Assembly: GCA_964422145.1 (NCBI GenBank)
Contig: CAYQZV010000014.1
Location: 1-57,934 of the forward strand
Source: JACNKV01 sp964422145
Lineage (GTDB): Bacteria > Fidelibacterota > Marinisomatia > Marinisomatales > JACNKV01
Length of the DNA stretch: 57,934 bases
Reading direction: 5' to 3'
In this document: positions 29,138 through 38,050 of the stretch, one piece after another
Layout: the number at the start of each line of letters is the position of its first letter
Position numbering within the stretch: the first letter of the stretch is position 1
The notes under the pieces: generated by a model
Told to the model about the DNA's origin: nothing
The model's database searches: none
The model's input: the letters and a program-made list of their open reading frames with translations, nothing else
Translations under genes and position numbers: made by a program

Positions 29138-29174
29138 AAAAAACCCGCTGACCAAACGGTTCAGCGGGTTTTTT
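29138..29174. terminator. Bidirectional intrinsic terminator
   Basis: A perfect 14-bp stem (AAAAAACCCGCTGA at 29138-29151 with TCAGCGGGTTTTTT at 29161-29174) carries a 9-nt loop. U-runs follow on both strands. It closes the plus-strand operon ending at 29119 and the convergent minus-strand gene ending at 29198. Confidence 0.93.
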
Positions 29175-29197
29175 ATTTTCTGTGAATAGAGAAAAAA

Positions 29198-31213
29198 TTA
29201 ATCTCGGATTAATACCAATCCACTGACCGGTGGAGCAGAAACCTTTCCTGTTAAAATTAGTCCATCTTTAAGATTAGCATTCATACCATCTACGAGAATT
29301 TTCCAATTCCCTTCCGGAAGGGGAATGCTGACCGATTCAGAGGATTCGCCATTCAGAATAACAATAAATTTATTCTGTAACTGATATGCAACAGATACGG
29401 AATTCCCTGTCTCGAAAAACTCAAAATCTTCAGGATTGGATTGGCGAAACTCAGGATGACTTTTTCGCAGCAAGATCAGTCCTTTGTAATAATCAACCAA
29501 TTCAGCATTTTCTGATTTTTCTGTCCAAATCAGCCAATTTGTTTCATTATCTTTTTCATAGGAATTATGATCGATCTGCCCTACTCGTTTATCCACAAAA
29601 TCTGTTTGAGCGATTACTTTACTTCTACCCCATTCCTGTCCCTGATGGATAAAAGTCATCCCCTGACTGGTCAATAAATATAATGCGCCCAATTTATTCA
29701 TTTTCAGTTGCAGATCACGTACGCGGGCATTTTGCGCACGATCTTCTATTAATCCGTGATCGTTAGCCAAACGGGTTCCAAGACGTACAAAATCACCCAA
29801 TGTATGGTCATCATGCGATTCCAGATAATTCACACTGTGTCGAACATCTACATACTGGCCGCCGTCTTTCTGCAGTGAACCGGTTACAAACCGCTGAAGT
29901 TCTAAGGAAGTGTTCTCGCCCTGCCACTGACCGAAGATGAACCCATGTCCATCATTAGGATTTTGTCCTTTAACCCCGTTTCTGAACTGATCGTTAAACG
30001 AAGCCCATCCCATTTCTGAAAATCCTTTTGGATCATATCCACCGCCCCATGGTTCGGCAAGGATGATCACATCGGGATTAATCATTTTCAATTCTGCGAT
30101 GATCTCTTTCCGAGTTTCAGCATCAATTAAATATCCAAGGTCAAACCTGAATCCGTCTATATGATATTCTGTCATCCAATATTTCAAACTTTCCAAAATC
30201 AATTTCCGCATAATCGGGTGTTCAGTTTGTGTGTCGTTTCCGCAGCCGCTTTTCGCGATGTAATGACCATCCTTATCTAACCGAAAATAACTTTCTCGAT
30301 CAATGTATTTAAACGGATGGTAGTCGTAATTAGAAACATGATTGTACACAACATCCAATATGACCGCGATTCCTTCTTGGTGAAGTGTTTTTACCATTTC
30401 TTTTGTTTCTAACACTGCCGATCCGGACGTCCCATTCCATGCACCATAGGCATTAGTTCCATCAGATGAATAATAGGATTCAGGAGCGAAAAAGAAGGTC
30501 GTCATATAACCCCAGTGGTTTCTCCCATAAGGATTCCATGTATTGAAAACGGGTGTATTTGGGTCTGAAAACGGAACTTCTTCGTTTGCAAAATCTTGCA
30601 TGGGAAGGATCTGCACAGCATTCACTCCCATTTCTTTTAAATGAGCAATCCCTCCATTCTGCTCGTCATCTGTAAACCCTGTATAGGTTCCGGGATGTTT
30701 TGATCCTGAGGTGGGATGCGATGTCATATCCCTGATATGCATTTCATAGATCACGAGATCTCTCCAATCTTGTGTTATCCATTTGTCATTACCCCAATCG
30801 AAAGTTTGGTCTACTATTAATGATTTTGCGATATGCTGAAATGTATTCTGTGTCACCGCTGCTTTTGAATATGGATCTGCAACAATAACGTTTGGATCAT
30901 TCCCGGGGTAATCCCCTTCAAGCCGATATCCGTATATTATACCATATCCAATACCTTCAACCGAAATACTCCAATCGCCGTTTTCCTCTTTTGTCATGGG
31001 AATCTCTTTCCCGGTTTCATCATCATATTTTTCAAAGAGGACTAAAAAAACATTTTCAGCCTTCGGGGCGTAAAGCCTGAATTCTGTTTCTCCTTCTCCA
31101 ACAAAAGCGCCATATGATAATTGACTTGATTTCATAGTATTACATCCCGAAAAAATCGTTATTGATATAGATATTACGACAATAATGTTTATAAATTTCT
31201 TAAGAATATTCAT
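29198..31213 (-). CDS. Pullulanase-like GH13 debranching enzyme, lipoprotein
   Basis: This 671-aa protein has a lipoprotein signal peptide with lipobox FSGC (C24), so it is membrane-anchored and may face outward. A CBM48-like module (about 38-120: TEFRLYAPKAENVFLVLF, GYRLEGDYPGNDP) precedes the GH13 barrel. Conserved regions: LDVVYNH (D287, H292), GFRFDLG (nucleophile D358), LAEPW (acid/base E387) and ESHDDH (H467, D468). The order CBM48-GH13 and NPYGRNHWGY at 227-236 resemble type I pullulanase/isoamylase enzymes, which cleave alpha-1,6 branches. The strict pullulanase motif YNWGYDP is not present, so specificity is tentative. Its start lies 12 nt from operator copy 3. Confidence 0.85.
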   Translation of the reverse strand: MNILKKFINIIVVISISITIFSGCNTMKSSQLSYGAFVGEGETEFRLYAPKAENVFLVLFEKYDDETGKEIPMTKEENGDWSISVEGIGYGIIYGYRLEGDYPGNDPNVIVADPYSKAAVTQNTFQHIAKSLIVDQTFDWGNDKWITQDWRDLVIYEMHIRDMTSHPTSGSKHPGTYTGFTDDEQNGGIAHLKEMGVNAVQILPMQDFANEEVPFSDPNTPVFNTWNPYGRNHWGYMTTFFFAPESYYSSDGTNAYGAWNGTSGSAVLETKEMVKTLHQEGIAVILDVVYNHVSNYDYHPFKYIDRESYFRLDKDGHYIAKSGCGNDTQTEHPIMRKLILESLKYWMTEYHIDGFRFDLGYLIDAETRKEIIAELKMINPDVIILAEPWGGGYDPKGFSEMGWASFNDQFRNGVKGQNPNDGHGFIFGQWQGENTSLELQRFVTGSLQKDGGQYVDVRHSVNYLESHDDHTLGDFVRLGTRLANDHGLIEDRAQNARVRDLQLKMNKLGALYLLTSQGMTFIHQGQEWGRSKVIAQTDFVDKRVGQIDHNSYEKDNETNWLIWTEKSENAELVDYYKGLILLRKSHPEFRQSNPEDFEFFETGNSVSVAYQLQNKFIVILNGESSESVSIPLPEGNWKILVDGMNANLKDGLILTGKVSAPPVSGLVLIRD

Positions 31214-31224
31214 AATATTTTCCT

Positions 31225-31248
31225 TATTAACTCAGATTAGAGTCACTA
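31225..31248. promoter_or_regulatory. Candidate TrmB-type operator, copy 3, between divergent lipoprotein genes
   Basis: The inverted repeat is TATTAACTC, spacer AGATTA, GAGTCACTA; each half differs from the perfect copy at 2122 by one base, and the 9-6-9 geometry is identical. It occupies the 66-nt gap between the pullulanase-like gene (start 31213, minus) and the GH13 lipoprotein gene (start 31280, plus), so one bound dimer could control both. Confidence 0.55.
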
Positions 31249-31279
31249 AATTTAGGTACTAATTAGGATACATATCACG

Positions 31280-33637
31280 ATGAATTGGTTGCTATTATTC
31301 ACTTCAATTTTCTTTTTGTCCTGCTCAACTTCTTCTACGGAGTTTCTAGAGTCTGTCCCCACTATTGTCTTACGGGAAGGAGAAACGCGGGGGGTTGATC
31401 TTTCCAAATTCAAAAAAGATCCTACAGTTGTTTTACATGTTCTGCAAACGAACTTACTCGACCTTCGATTTATCTCTGAATCAGATAGCCTGTATCTCAC
31501 TCCTACACCCGATACGCCCGCATTAACAAGTATCCGGGTCATGGCTAATGATGTTCCCAACGACATCTTGGTGCATACAAGACCGATGGTCAAACACACC
31601 TTCCTGTTCCATCCTGATTCTCCTGCGAATAAGATTATCGTGATGGGCGGATTTAATGACTGGTCCCGAACCGCTTTGCCGTTAAAAGATGAAAACAATG
31701 ACGGTGTTTTTGAATGTACAGTTTTTCTAAAACCCGAACGCCACGAATATAAATTTGTCGTAGACGGACGCGAATTGATTGATCCGGACAACCCTGTATT
31801 TATTTCAAACAATATCGGCGGTTGGAATTCGATTCTTGATCTCTCTTCGCATAAAAAAACTCCTGCAGGTCAATGGGTGAAATCGACTCAAAACCGTAAT
31901 CGACTCCATTTTGATTTCATACCGCCAAAAGATGAAGCACTTCCAGTGGATGTTAATGTCTATTTCAACAATCAGCTTCTTCATCCGGATGCGTTTGATC
32001 CCAAACCTGATGGAAGCGTGATGGTAAACTGCTCAAAATACAGCAATGGTCTGCTTCGTATTACAGGGATGGATTCTAACGGAAGGGCTATCCTCGAAAA
32101 TCACACCATCCTGAAAAACGGAAAACCGATCCATCCGGACACTGATCCTGGAGACTGGCATTTTTCTGTGTTGTATAATCTTATGGTAGATCGTTTTCTG
32201 GACGGAGATCCATCCAATACACAAAAAGCACCGGATGAAGATGTACATCCATTGGCAAACTTCATTGGAGGAGATTTAGCCGGAATCATTCAGAAACTGG
32301 AAGAAGGATATTTCACCAACCTCGGTGTATCGGCGATTTGGATATCTCCTCTCCAACTTCAACCCAAAAATGCTTACACCGAATGGATTCCGCCGAATCG
32401 TAAATTCACTGGATATCACGGATATTGGCCCATCGCTCCTCGGACAATCGATCCGCGATATGGTACCGAAGAAGAATTGAAAAAACTAGTTGATCTCGCT
32501 CATCAACAGGGATTTAAAATCATCCTGGATTTCGTCAGTAACCATGTCCACGAAGAACATCCCTATTTCAAAGAGCATAGAGATTGGTTTGGCAATGTGA
32601 CGACCGATAAAGGCGAAATGAACATCCGGAATTGGAGTGAAGAAACTCGGTTAACAACTTGGTTTGATGAATTCATTCCGTCGTTTGATTATGTGGCTGC
32701 TCCCGCCGCAGAGAAGCAGGTAGTTGAAGATGCATGCTGGTGGCTGGAAACATATGATCTTGATGGATTCCGTCAGGATGCTGTTAAGCATGTTCCGCAT
32801 AGTTTTTGGAAATCATTAACCGCTGAAATGAAAAAACGTGTTCCCCATAAAAAGCTGTATCAAATTGGCGAATCTTTTGGTTCGGATGATTTGATCCTCG
32901 ACTACGTCAATCCAGGAGAATTAGACGCTCAATTCAATTTTTCAATTTATTTCAATGCCAGAAATCCCTTTGTAGCGGACAAGGCTGATTTTACATTTTT
33001 ATCTACCCTCCTTTCTGAAAATATCAAAACCTATCAGCCGATAAACTTGATGGGGAATATCACATCGAGTCATGATCAATTGCGGTTTATCGGTCTGGCT
33101 GACGGTCAAGTCGCTTTCAGTGATAACGGAACCGAACGGACATTTTTTGATCCCCCGCAAGCAGTCCAATCCTTGAATAGCTACAAAAAGTTGGCATCGT
33201 TTCATGCCTTCAATTTATCTATACCGGGGGTGCCGGTTTTGTATTATGGTGAAGAGATCGGTTTGATGGGTTCCGGAGATCCTGGGAATCGCCGTCCGAT
33301 GAGATTTGATGATGAGATCACCGATGTTGAAAAGACCCTTAAAGAAGAGTTTGCCACTCTGAACAAATTGCGCAGTACCTATCCTTCTTTATCTGTAGGT
33401 GATTATCGATTGGTTTACGTTGACGGACCTGTTTTCATTTACGAAAAATATTATTTTGATGAAGTGATCCTCGTTGCGTTTAATCATAGTGAGGAAATCA
33501 AAACCATTAACCTGGATACTCAACCCGGTTTCGGATGGGAATCCCTTTATTCAGAAATGAATATCAATGTCACTGAAGCGCACCTAACGTTAATTTGCCC
33601 TCCTTATTCGTACGGATTTATCAAACAGACACCGTGA
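31280..33637 (+). CDS. GH13 cyclomaltodextrinase-like lipoprotein with glycogen-binding module
   Basis: This 785-aa protein has a lipoprotein signal peptide (lipobox FLSC, C15). A beta domain (about 25-100) is followed by an AMPK/CBM48-type glycogen-binding module (about 105-190: VMGGFNDWSRTALPL, HEYKFVVDG) and a further beta domain. The GH13 barrel starts at about 292 (FSVLYNLMVDRFLDGDP). Conserved regions: LDFVSNH (D417, H422), GFRQDAVKH (nucleophile D500), IGESFG (acid/base E531) and SSHDQ (H598, D599). Layout resembles neopullulanase/SusG-type surface amylases. The stop overlaps the CotH gene start (GTGA), so both are co-translated. A surface lipoprotein position would let it feed the TonB receptor; orientation is inferred. 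Confidence 0.87.
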   Translation: MNWLLLFTSIFFLSCSTSSTEFLESVPTIVLREGETRGVDLSKFKKDPTVVLHVLQTNLLDLRFISESDSLYLTPTPDTPALTSIRVMANDVPNDILVHTRPMVKHTFLFHPDSPANKIIVMGGFNDWSRTALPLKDENNDGVFECTVFLKPERHEYKFVVDGRELIDPDNPVFISNNIGGWNSILDLSSHKKTPAGQWVKSTQNRNRLHFDFIPPKDEALPVDVNVYFNNQLLHPDAFDPKPDGSVMVNCSKYSNGLLRITGMDSNGRAILENHTILKNGKPIHPDTDPGDWHFSVLYNLMVDRFLDGDPSNTQKAPDEDVHPLANFIGGDLAGIIQKLEEGYFTNLGVSAIWISPLQLQPKNAYTEWIPPNRKFTGYHGYWPIAPRTIDPRYGTEEELKKLVDLAHQQGFKIILDFVSNHVHEEHPYFKEHRDWFGNVTTDKGEMNIRNWSEETRLTTWFDEFIPSFDYVAAPAAEKQVVEDACWWLETYDLDGFRQDAVKHVPHSFWKSLTAEMKKRVPHKKLYQIGESFGSDDLILDYVNPGELDAQFNFSIYFNARNPFVADKADFTFLSTLLSENIKTYQPINLMGNITSSHDQLRFIGLADGQVAFSDNGTERTFFDPPQAVQSLNSYKKLASFHAFNLSIPGVPVLYYGEEIGLMGSGDPGNRRPMRFDDEITDVEKTLKEEFATLNKLRSTYPSLSVGDYRLVYVDGPVFIYEKYYFDEVILVAFNHSEEIKTINLDTQPGFGWESLYSEMNINVTEAHLTLICPPYSYGFIKQTP

Positions 33638-35961
33638 AACATACTATCATTAAACTTATCATCTTCGCATTCGGCTTTCTTAGTCTTCTCCTAGCAGATG
33701 ACAGCTGGAAACTCTACGATGATTCCGAGGTTGACGTGATTGAGATTACGATAGACCCGGAAGATCTGATCTGGATTTACGCCAATGTTGAGAGCGATTC
33801 TGTTCATCCGGCAACGGTTCATTACTCGAATGAATGGTTCGATGATACGGTAGATAATGTTGGATTCCGACTTCGGGGAAATACATCCAGAGAGTCAGCA
33901 AAAAAATCCTTCAAACTCGATTTTAACCATTTTGTCCCGGGAAGAAGCTTTTACGATGTCGAAAAAATCAATCTGAACGGTGAACATAATGATCCGTCCA
34001 TCATCCGCAGTAAATTGTGTTGGGATTTATTTCAGGATATCCAATTGCCGGTATCTCGCGCCACACATGCTGCGGTATATATCAATGGAAATTATTACGG
34101 GCTCTATATTTCCATTGAGCATATTGACGATACATTTTTGTCAAAAAACTACTCGGATGACAGCGGAAATCTATGGAAATGTCTTTGGCCGGCTGATTTG
34201 ACGTATCGTGGGGATAATCCCGAAAATTATCATCCCTATGTTGGTGATAACCGTCCATATGATCTTAAAACCAATCGTGATGAGTATGATTATTCAAAAC
34301 TTGCCCGATTGATCCGTATTATCAATCAAACAACCGATCATGCTTTTGCAGATTCATTGGAGAATGTCCTGCGTGTTGATGAAGCGCTGAAATACTTTGC
34401 TATGAATATCCTTGTTGGCGATTGGGATGATTATTGGTTTCTAATGAACAATTTTTATCTATATCATGAACCGAATGATGAAAGATTTCATTGGATTCCT
34501 TATGATTATGATAACACATTTGGAATTGATTGGTTCAATATCGATTGGACAGCAACCAATCCGTATAACTTTCCGGTGATGAACGGTGGTGATCGTCCAT
34601 TGGTTGAACGGCTGCTGAACAATAACCAATACCGTGATCTGTATACACATTTCTTGGAGTTTTTTCTCGACAATGTTTATGAATATACTATGCTCGAAGA
34701 CCGGATCAATTTGTTCTATCCAGCTCTCTATCCATGGGCGGAGATCGATGAATACAGAACCCTCGATTACGGTTTTACGTTGAATGATTTTTATGAATCT
34801 TATTTTGCTGATTCGTATCAGAATCAACATGTAAAGCGAGGACTTTTAGAATTTATCGATGCGCGCATTGCTTCATTTTCAAGTCCGGCACCCTATACAG
34901 GAGCACCGCCAATCATCTACAACATTGAGTGGTTTCCGAAAAATCCTCAACCGGAAGACAGCATTTATGTAACAGTCGCAGCTTTCGGCGGCAATGGCCT
35001 TCAAGAGATCACGATTCGTTATTATGATAATCCTGTACCTGTTTGGACAGAATATCCCATGGATTATGTGCCAATCACGGGAACGACAATTGTCGAAGAA
35101 CGAGATAGATGGACGGGTATAATTCCACCTTTGGGAATTGGAACGACCGGGTATTTTGACATTGTTGCTGAAGATCAATTAGGACAAACACAGCAATATC
35201 CGCGCACCCGAAAGATAACTCTACAAACTCCCGGAGAAGATGATACTCCGTTGTTTATCAATGAATTCCTCGCTAAAAACAGTACGGTAAATACAGATGA
35301 AGCCGGTGAATATGATGATTGGATCGAGCTGTACAATCACTCGGATCAGGATATCAATTTAAGCGGGATGTATCTCACCGATAAATTAGATAACTTAACG
35401 AAATGGCAATTTCCTTTTGGTGGCGTGATGCTCGAACCCGGAAACTATCTTTTGATCTGGTGTGATGAAGATCAAGAGCAAGGATTACTACATACCAATT
35501 TTAAACTGTCCGGAAACGGAGAGTCGATTGCTCTGGTCGCTGAAGACGGAGTGACGATTATTGATTCACTAACATTTGGACCGCAGACTACTGATATATC
35601 TTTTGGTCGCTATCCTGACGCCTCGGGAGATTGGACTTCATTGGATCCGACACCCGGTTCAGCAAATGTTTCGCTGGTCACGGATCAACATCAAATCCCT
35701 GACTCATTTGATTTGTATGCGTTCCCGAATCCGTTCAACCCGATGACAACCATCAACTACACTTTAAAAGAGAGTGGACAGATTACACTCTCAGTATATA
35801 ACGTAACCGGGGAACACATTGAAACAGTCCTTAAAACTCATCAAAATCCCGGTGAATATCATTTTGTGTGGAATGCATCAAATCTCTCAAGCGGTATTTA
35901 CTTTATTCGATTGCAGAATGACAAAACTCATAAAGTTCAAAAAGTATTACTGTTAAAATAA
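33634..35961 (+). CDS. T9SS-exported CotH-kinase/lamin-tail protein
   Basis: I start this 775-aa protein at a GTG (33634) overlapping the previous stop, because it directly precedes a signal peptide (KHTIIKLIIFAFGFLSLLLA). The CotH kinase domain spans about 30-420: FRLRGNTSRESAKKSFKLDF, the basic/acidic active-site strands LNGEHNDPSIIRSKL, YGLYISIEHID and the metal-binding WIPYDYDNTFG. CotH proteins are known from spore coats, where they phosphorylate a coat protein, and from cellulosomes. A lamin-tail domain follows (about 540-680: LFINEFLAKNS, DDWIELYNHSDQDINL), then a T9SS sorting domain (AFPNPFNPMTTINYT ... KVLLLK). Coupling to a surface amylase suggests modification or scaffolding of exported proteins; the substrate is unknown. 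Confidence 0.85.
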   Translation: MKHTIIKLIIFAFGFLSLLLADDSWKLYDDSEVDVIEITIDPEDLIWIYANVESDSVHPATVHYSNEWFDDTVDNVGFRLRGNTSRESAKKSFKLDFNHFVPGRSFYDVEKINLNGEHNDPSIIRSKLCWDLFQDIQLPVSRATHAAVYINGNYYGLYISIEHIDDTFLSKNYSDDSGNLWKCLWPADLTYRGDNPENYHPYVGDNRPYDLKTNRDEYDYSKLARLIRIINQTTDHAFADSLENVLRVDEALKYFAMNILVGDWDDYWFLMNNFYLYHEPNDERFHWIPYDYDNTFGIDWFNIDWTATNPYNFPVMNGGDRPLVERLLNNNQYRDLYTHFLEFFLDNVYEYTMLEDRINLFYPALYPWAEIDEYRTLDYGFTLNDFYESYFADSYQNQHVKRGLLEFIDARIASFSSPAPYTGAPPIIYNIEWFPKNPQPEDSIYVTVAAFGGNGLQEITIRYYDNPVPVWTEYPMDYVPITGTTIVEERDRWTGIIPPLGIGTTGYFDIVAEDQLGQTQQYPRTRKITLQTPGEDDTPLFINEFLAKNSTVNTDEAGEYDDWIELYNHSDQDINLSGMYLTDKLDNLTKWQFPFGGVMLEPGNYLLIWCDEDQEQGLLHTNFKLSGNGESIALVAEDGVTIIDSLTFGPQTTDISFGRYPDASGDWTSLDPTPGSANVSLVTDQHQIPDSFDLYAFPNPFNPMTTINYTLKESGQITLSVYNVTGEHIETVLKTHQNPGEYHFVWNASNLSSGIYFIRLQNDKTHKVQKVLLLK

Positions 35962-35969
35962 ACGTTTAG

Positions 35970-36062
35970 CGGGAACGCCTGGGAATCGAACCCAGCTCCC
36001 CGGGAATACCGGGGACAACGATTTTGAAGACCGCGGCGGGCACCAGCCTCGCAATCATTCCC
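35970..36062 (-). tRNA. selC: tRNA-Sec (anticodon TCA)
   Basis: This 93-nt tRNA reads from 36062 down to 35970. The anticodon loop is CTTCAAA with anticodon TCA at 36027-36025, which reads UGA. The hallmark long variable arm is a perfect 7-bp stem (TCCCCGG with CCGGGGA, 35997-36015). The T arm has a 5-bp stem CTGGG/CCCAG with loop TTCGATT. The extended acceptor stem pairs GGGAATGA with GCGTTCCC; the eighth pair is an A/G mismatch. The discriminator is G and no CCA is encoded. It lies 8 nt after the stop of the SPOR gene on the same strand and may be co-transcribed. It implies UGA recoding to selenocysteine; selA, selB and selD are not in this window. Confidence 0.93.
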
Positions 36063-36070
36063 AAAATGTG

Positions 36071-36964
36071 TTAATTCGGCTTATGAATCACACGGTAATT
36101 TAACGAAAATTTTCGTTTTAATTCCTTCCCTACTCTCTGCGCTTCTGCTTTTGAAGAAAACCGCAAAACACGCACGGCGTGAAGCCGTTTGCCGCCAGAG
36201 TCAATCTCATCAATTTCAACGGTGTATCCGTTCTGGCTCAAATTCATTTTCAATTTCTTCGCATTCTGATATTTCCCGAACGCACCGACTTGAATGACCC
36301 ACGGTTTTTCCTTCGGGTTAAGAATAGGTGTGACCGGTTTCTTATCCACCGTTTCTTTCTGCTTCTTTGCAGTGGTGATCTTTTCCTTTGCCTGATCACT
36401 GGGAATGCGAATTAATGTTGTTTTTGGATCAAGCTCTAAATCGGTATAACCGTAATGATCATATTTTAGATTAGGATAATAATGTTTAAATACCCGAAGA
36501 TAATAATGTGAACTATCGGTCTCACCGGTTGCATCATAACTTTTAACCATCAGATTCATCGCACGCTGAATATGGTTTGAATCCGGGTATTTTAATGGGA
36601 TTAAACGAAATTGGACACTCGCTTGACTATACAATCCTCGGGCGTACAGATATTCACCGATTTTAATCTGTGCATCATCCGCCCAGCGGGAATCCGGGAA
36701 CCGTTCCAGGAAATCCCTGTATTTTTCAATGGATTTATCCCCATCGGTTGTGGTGAGTGCAGTCAGAAAACGGACGCCGTCATTGTTTGGATATTTCGAC
36801 TGAAGTTCTGGGAGATGCTGTCTTACCTCTTCAATGCGGCCTTCCTGGATCAGTGAAAAATACATTTCGGTGTTTTGAGAGAAAACGATCGAATGAGACC
36901 CCAGAATAATCAGCCATCCGAACAGATTTACGATCACAGCAGGGATGGTATTTTGTCTGATCAT
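36071..36964 (-). CDS. Tetratricopeptide-like protein with C-terminal SPOR domain
   Basis: This 297-aa protein has an N-terminal signal or anchor (about 8-30), TPR-like helices (about 30-175: YPNNDGVRFLTAL, YRDFLERFPDSRWADDAQIKIGEYLYARGLYSQASVQF) and a lysine-rich linker. Residues about 220-295 are a SPOR domain (WVIQVGAFGKYQNAKKLKMNL, VRVLRFSSKAEAQRVGKEL). SPOR domains bind denuded septal peptidoglycan, so a periplasmic role in division or envelope maintenance is likely. The TPR part resembles CpoB/YbgF-like tol-pal accessory proteins. It precedes the selenocysteine tRNA and follows the TPR membrane protein gene by 31 nt. Confidence 0.8.
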   Translation of the reverse strand: MIRQNTIPAVIVNLFGWLIILGSHSIVFSQNTEMYFSLIQEGRIEEVRQHLPELQSKYPNNDGVRFLTALTTTDGDKSIEKYRDFLERFPDSRWADDAQIKIGEYLYARGLYSQASVQFRLIPLKYPDSNHIQRAMNLMVKSYDATGETDSSHYYLRVFKHYYPNLKYDHYGYTDLELDPKTTLIRIPSDQAKEKITTAKKQKETVDKKPVTPILNPKEKPWVIQVGAFGKYQNAKKLKMNLSQNGYTVEIDEIDSGGKRLHAVRVLRFSSKAEAQRVGKELKRKFSLNYRVIHKPN

Positions 36965-36995
36965 CTTGCGTGTTTATCCCTCACCGAAATCACGA

Positions 36996-38048
36996 TTATT
37001 TGTCCGAATCAGTGTCAGATAAAAGCGTTCGAAGTTCATCCACCTGATTGGCTAATTCATGCGGCGGTTTCAACGACAGTGATAATTTTAATTTCATCAA
37101 TCGGATCTGTAATGAAGCCGGGTTACGAGTCAAGGCCGTGTCGACCAAACTCAATGCTGTTTCCCGATCGCCTTTTTCTTCAAGAACGTTTGCAAGTTTT
37201 GCCAAAGCATCTAAATTAGCCGGATCTTGTTCAAGAACACGGTTATAGAAGTTCTCCACCTCGCTGAACCGACCCAAATCAAAGAGTGCGGATTCAATCT
37301 TATGGAAAACCTTCTTCGCACCGGACGGAACCAATATCGCATATTTTTCCCAGTATTCGATGGCTTTAATTAAATTGCGTTCTTCTTCATATACATTCCC
37401 GATGTGAAGATTGGATTCCCCGAAATCAGGTGAAAGTTTAATCGCTTTCTTAAACGATGATAATGCGCTTTGACGATCGCCTTGATCCAAACTGTCCAAT
37501 CCTTCATACATCTGGAATTGCGCTATTTGTGCCTTATCCTGTGTGTTGTTGATCCGCTGGACTAATTTGGCATACTTGGCAGCTAAAGGCCAATTACGCT
37601 CTTTGACCGCAATGGATAATAAAAATTCGGTGGCAGCCAAATTTCTGCGCTCAAACGTCAAAATGATCTCCGCTTCCCGTCTGGATTGCGGTAATTTCTC
37701 CAGTTTTTGATAATCCTCTGCCAATGCCATGTGAATGTCCACTTTCCGCGATTTCGACAAATTTGGTCTGACCGTCAGCGATTGGTGGATCTTCAGTGCT
37801 TGTTCAGGATGAGTATCCCGTAAAATATTGCCTAACTGCATATAGGCATCGATGTGATCCGAATCGTTGCGCACTACTTCTTTGAGTAACGACACAGCGG
37901 TTCGTTTATCATTGCGGACCATCGCATTGAGAGCATCAGTGTACAGCGTACTTGTTCGATGCTTCTTTTTCGGTTTCATCGTCACAAAGATGATCCCTGC
38001 CGCAGCCGCAATAACGAGAAGAATAAAGATGATGGTCATACCGGTCAC
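36996..38048 (-). CDS. Membrane-anchored TPR protein (LapB/YciM-like)
   Basis: The 350-aa product starts at a GTG (38048), preceded by GAGAGGA at good distance; an ATG at 38039 is an alternative. One N-terminal membrane segment (IIFILLVIAAAAGIIFV) is followed by tandem TPR repeats through the C-terminus (YMQLGNILRDTHPEQAL, SNLHIGNVYEEERNLIKAIEYWEKYA, LAKLANVLEEKGDRETALSLV). In gammaproteobacteria LapB with this layout, partnered with LapA, regulates lipopolysaccharide synthesis. Here the LapA-domain gene lies directly upstream (2-nt gap), supporting an equivalent pair, although the C-terminal rubredoxin-like metal motif of E. coli LapB is not visible. Confidence 0.75.
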   Translation of the reverse strand: MTGMTIIFILLVIAAAAGIIFVTMKPKKKHRTSTLYTDALNAMVRNDKRTAVSLLKEVVRNDSDHIDAYMQLGNILRDTHPEQALKIHQSLTVRPNLSKSRKVDIHMALAEDYQKLEKLPQSRREAEIILTFERRNLAATEFLLSIAVKERNWPLAAKYAKLVQRINNTQDKAQIAQFQMYEGLDSLDQGDRQSALSSFKKAIKLSPDFGESNLHIGNVYEEERNLIKAIEYWEKYAILVPSGAKKVFHKIESALFDLGRFSEVENFYNRVLEQDPANLDALAKLANVLEEKGDRETALSLVDTALTRNPASLQIRLMKLKLSLSLKPPHELANQVDELRTLLSDTDSDK

Positions 38049-38050
38049 AA

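Noticed and set aside
29198..31213. Assigning this gene confidently as type I pullulanase (pulA)
   Set aside because: The diagnostic YNWGYDP motif is replaced by YGRNHWGY, so only a pullulanase-like call is justified.
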